DNA of 64,000 bases. Source: Candidatus Brocadia pituitae. Its GTDB lineage: Bacteria; Planctomycetota; Brocadiia; Brocadiales; Brocadiaceae. Below are positions 62,658 to 64,000 of this stretch, one piece after another. The DNA lies in NCBI GenBank assembly GCA_017347445.1, contig AP021856.1:1930613-1994612 (forward strand), in the 5' to 3' direction. The stretch's first letter is position 1. Every line of letters begins with the position of its first letter. The notes below the pieces were generated by a model that worked only from the letters and a program-made list of their open reading frames with translations, was not told the origin of the DNA and made no database searches. Both the position numbers and the translations under genes were made by a program.

Positions 62658-63020
62658 ATGCCAAAGTTTGTAGTCGATGAAGATATGCCACGCTCTACTG
62701 TTGAAGCTCTCAAAGGCTGTGGTTACGAAGCCAAAGATATCAGAGATTACGGACTTCGTGGTGCCGAAGATGAAGAGATTTACCAATTTGCCCAGAACGA
62801 TCAGGCAGTGCTTATTACCGGTGATATGGGTTTTGGCAATATACTGCATTTTCCAATAGGATGTCATTTTGGTATCGTTATTGTACACTTTCCGAACGTA
62901 ATGACTCCTAATGAGATAAATCGTCAACTGGTGGAAAGATTTACTGAATTTACAGAGGATGATTTTAAGGGCAATTTGATTATAATAGAACCGGGCAAGG
63001 TGCGGATTAGAAAAGTGTAA
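62658..63020 (+). CDS. DUF5615 PIN-like toxin
   Basis: A 120-residue protein with KFVVDEDMPRSTVEALKGCGYEAKDIRDYGL and AVLITGDMGFGNILHFP, the DUF5615 (Mut7-C-like PIN fold) pattern, including the first Asp pair in VVDEDMP and the central TGDMGFG. DUF433-DUF5615 is a standard TA-like order. Both are intact. Confidence 0.9.
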   Translation: MPKFVVDEDMPRSTVEALKGCGYEAKDIRDYGLRGAEDEEIYQFAQNDQAVLITGDMGFGNILHFPIGCHFGIVIVHFPNVMTPNEINRQLVERFTEFTEDDFKGNLIIIEPGKVRIRKV

Positions 63021-63162
63021 ATTTATTTAGAGGCTCTATAACATCGTTAAATATCGGCACAATCATGGTAAAGAGAAGCTGCAATAAAATCATTTTCGTT
63101 GAATTGATTTGGGAAAGCAGAATCATTCAACAAAAACACTTCTATTTGTTTCTAGCTAAGAG

Positions 63163-63381
63163 ATGGCGAAAAACAAATTGACCCAATATAAAATATACAG
63201 GCTAACGGACGTCAAACAGCAAGAGGCGGATGCTTTGAGGTATTGGGCATCAAAATCTATAAAGAAAAAAATTGATGCGATGGAACAGATCGTCGAGAAC
63301 TTTTATGAGTTGCAAGGAATGAATCCGCATGAGCAGCGATTACAGAGAGTTCTTAACATTGTTAAGCTGTCACAAAGTTAA
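63163..63381 (+). CDS. Small protein paired with nucleotidyltransferase
   Basis: A 72-residue helical protein (VKQQEADALRYWASKSIKKKIDAMEQIVENFYELQGM). It overlaps the next gene by 53 nt. It is not recognised by name but is typical of small partners encoded upstream of nucleotidyltransferase antitoxin-type genes. Confidence 0.6.
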   Translation: MAKNKLTQYKIYRLTDVKQQEADALRYWASKSIKKKIDAMEQIVENFYELQGMNPHEQRLQRVLNIVKLSQS

Positions 63382-63790
63382 GTATGTGATCGTCGGCGCC
63401 CATGCAGTAGCTGCGCATTCAAGGCCGAGGGCAACGGGAGATTTGGATGTTTTAGTAGAAATATCAAAGGATAATGCGGAGAAGATTATTGCCGTATTGA
63501 AAGAGTTTGGGTTTGGTTCTTTCGATTTAAGTGTTGATGATTTTTGTAAACCTGGATTTGTAATTCAGCTTGGTTATGAGCCCAATAGAATTGACATATT
63601 AACTTCCATTACCGGAGTAAGCTGGGCAGAAATCTGGGAAAACAAAACGAGGGGTATTTTTGGAAGCGCTAATATTCCCGTATATTTCATTGGGAAAAAG
63701 CAATTGATAAAAAATAAAATGGCAACAGGAAGAGATCAAGATTTGATAGATGTGAGAAGACTAAAGGGCGTCAAAAAGAAAAAAAAATAA
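63329..63790 (+). CDS. Nucleotidyltransferase-fold protein (AbiEii/DUF6036-like)
   Basis: A 153-residue protein with KYVIVGAHAVAAHSRPRATGDLDVLVEIS (G-x-A and DLD metal-binding pattern) and IGKKQLIKNKMATGRDQDLIDVRRL, as in nucleotidyltransferases of TA systems. The C-terminus is a poly-Lys run. The start lies inside the upstream small gene. Confidence 0.8.
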   Translation: MSSDYREFLTLLSCHKVKYVIVGAHAVAAHSRPRATGDLDVLVEISKDNAEKIIAVLKEFGFGSFDLSVDDFCKPGFVIQLGYEPNRIDILTSITGVSWAEIWENKTRGIFGSANIPVYFIGKKQLIKNKMATGRDQDLIDVRRLKGVKKKKK

Positions 63791-63795
63791 CTATT

Positions 63796-64000
63796 ATGAA
63801 AATTACCTTTCTCGTACCACCCCCCATTAACGCAAAGATACCTGAGCGGGTTGCAGGATGCGCCTATCTGCTTTATTATGTGCCCAACATTTTTTTGCTG
63901 AGCGCTGCGGCAGTGCTGGAGAAAGCAGGATTTGAAGTCAAATACATCGAAACCACAATTAAGAAATGGGATCGGGGGCATTTCCTGTCATTTTTGAGAG
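63796..64000 (+). CDS. B12-binding radical SAM-type protein (3' partial)
   Basis: Open from ATG 63796 to the window end (68 codons): KITFLVPPPINAKIPERVAG, then FLLSAAAVLEKAGFEVKYIETTI. This matches the start of the B12-binding domain that precedes radical SAM in many cofactor or lipid-modifying enzymes. The Fe-S motif lies beyond the window. Confidence 0.65.
   Translation, partial: MKITFLVPPPINAKIPERVAGCAYLLYYVPNIFLLSAAAVLEKAGFEVKYIETTIKKWDRGHFLSFLR

Noticed and set aside
1-64000. CRISPR array, tRNA or rRNA gene
   Set aside because: No regularly spaced repeats and no tRNA cloverleaf or rRNA signature was noticed on reading; a dedicated tool could still find a tRNA.

Overview
This window looks like part of a Gram-negative bacterial chromosome, and the best fit is an anammox-type planctomycete (Brocadiales). 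That assignment is inferred from the mix of genes: c-type cytochromes, a NapH/NapG-like polyferredoxin, outer-membrane biogenesis genes and a very large number of toxin-antitoxin loci. No diagnostic anammox gene (hydrazine synthase or dehydrogenase) lies in the window, so the taxonomic call is tentative.

Layout. (1) 1-8.4 kb, plus strand: a type VI secretion (T6SS) effector module with VgrG (5' end cut by the window), a DUF6484 protein, a DUF2169 protein, a ketosynthase-fold protein that has lost its catalytic triad, a PAAR-like (DUF4150) protein with a C-terminal PD-(D/E)XK-like nuclease, a DUF3396-type immunity protein, a TIGR02270 HEAT-repeat protein and a DUF922-like HExxH protein. (2) 8.4-16.6 kb: an accessory island lying between further TIGR02270 paralogues. 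It holds six toxin-antitoxin loci, and in four of them the toxin is broken while the antitoxin is intact. It also holds two damaged gcvH copies, dispersed repeats and a fragment of a Y1/REP-type transposase. (3) 16.6-27 kb: a CBS-domain protein, a membrane-anchored VWA protein, a polyferredoxin fusion, recG, panD-lgt and a lipoprotein cytochrome c.

(4) 27.1-37.3 kb, plus strand: one long, tightly packed run, purA-uppS-cdsA-phoH-ybeY-recO-TPR-lptE-folP-cdaA-cdaR-pdxJ, many genes overlapping by 4 nt, behind a perfect-consensus sigma-70 promoter. (5) 37.4-37.7 kb: what looks like an orphan cyclic-di-GMP-I (GEMM) riboswitch followed by an intrinsic terminator with no gene after it. (6) 37.8-43.4 kb, minus strand: ffh-rpsP-trmD-rplS-yraN-(TatD/radical SAM fusion)-GNAT, with rimM and rnhB missing from their usual places. 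(7) 43.6-53.1 kb, plus strand: rpmE-prfA-prmC-murA, a NasA/NarB-like molybdopterin oxidoreductase, a PAS-GAF-GGDEF-EAL protein and a GAF-PAS protein. (8) 53.6-60.1 kb: ptsN, a CNNM/CorC protein, rlmI, surE, a glycosyltransferase, a MazEF-like pair behind a strong promoter with a palindromic operator, and leuB. (9) 60.2-64 kb: a triheme cytochrome built of three repeated modules, a frameshifted membrane protein plus a TPR-like protein, a DUF433/DUF5615 pair, a nucleotidyltransferase pair and the start of a B12-binding radical SAM protein.

Housekeeping genes are intact, whereas frameshifts cluster in the accessory stretches at 8.4-16.5 kb and 61.1-61.8 kb. This argues for real decay rather than general sequencing error. 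No CRISPR array, rRNA or tRNA was seen.
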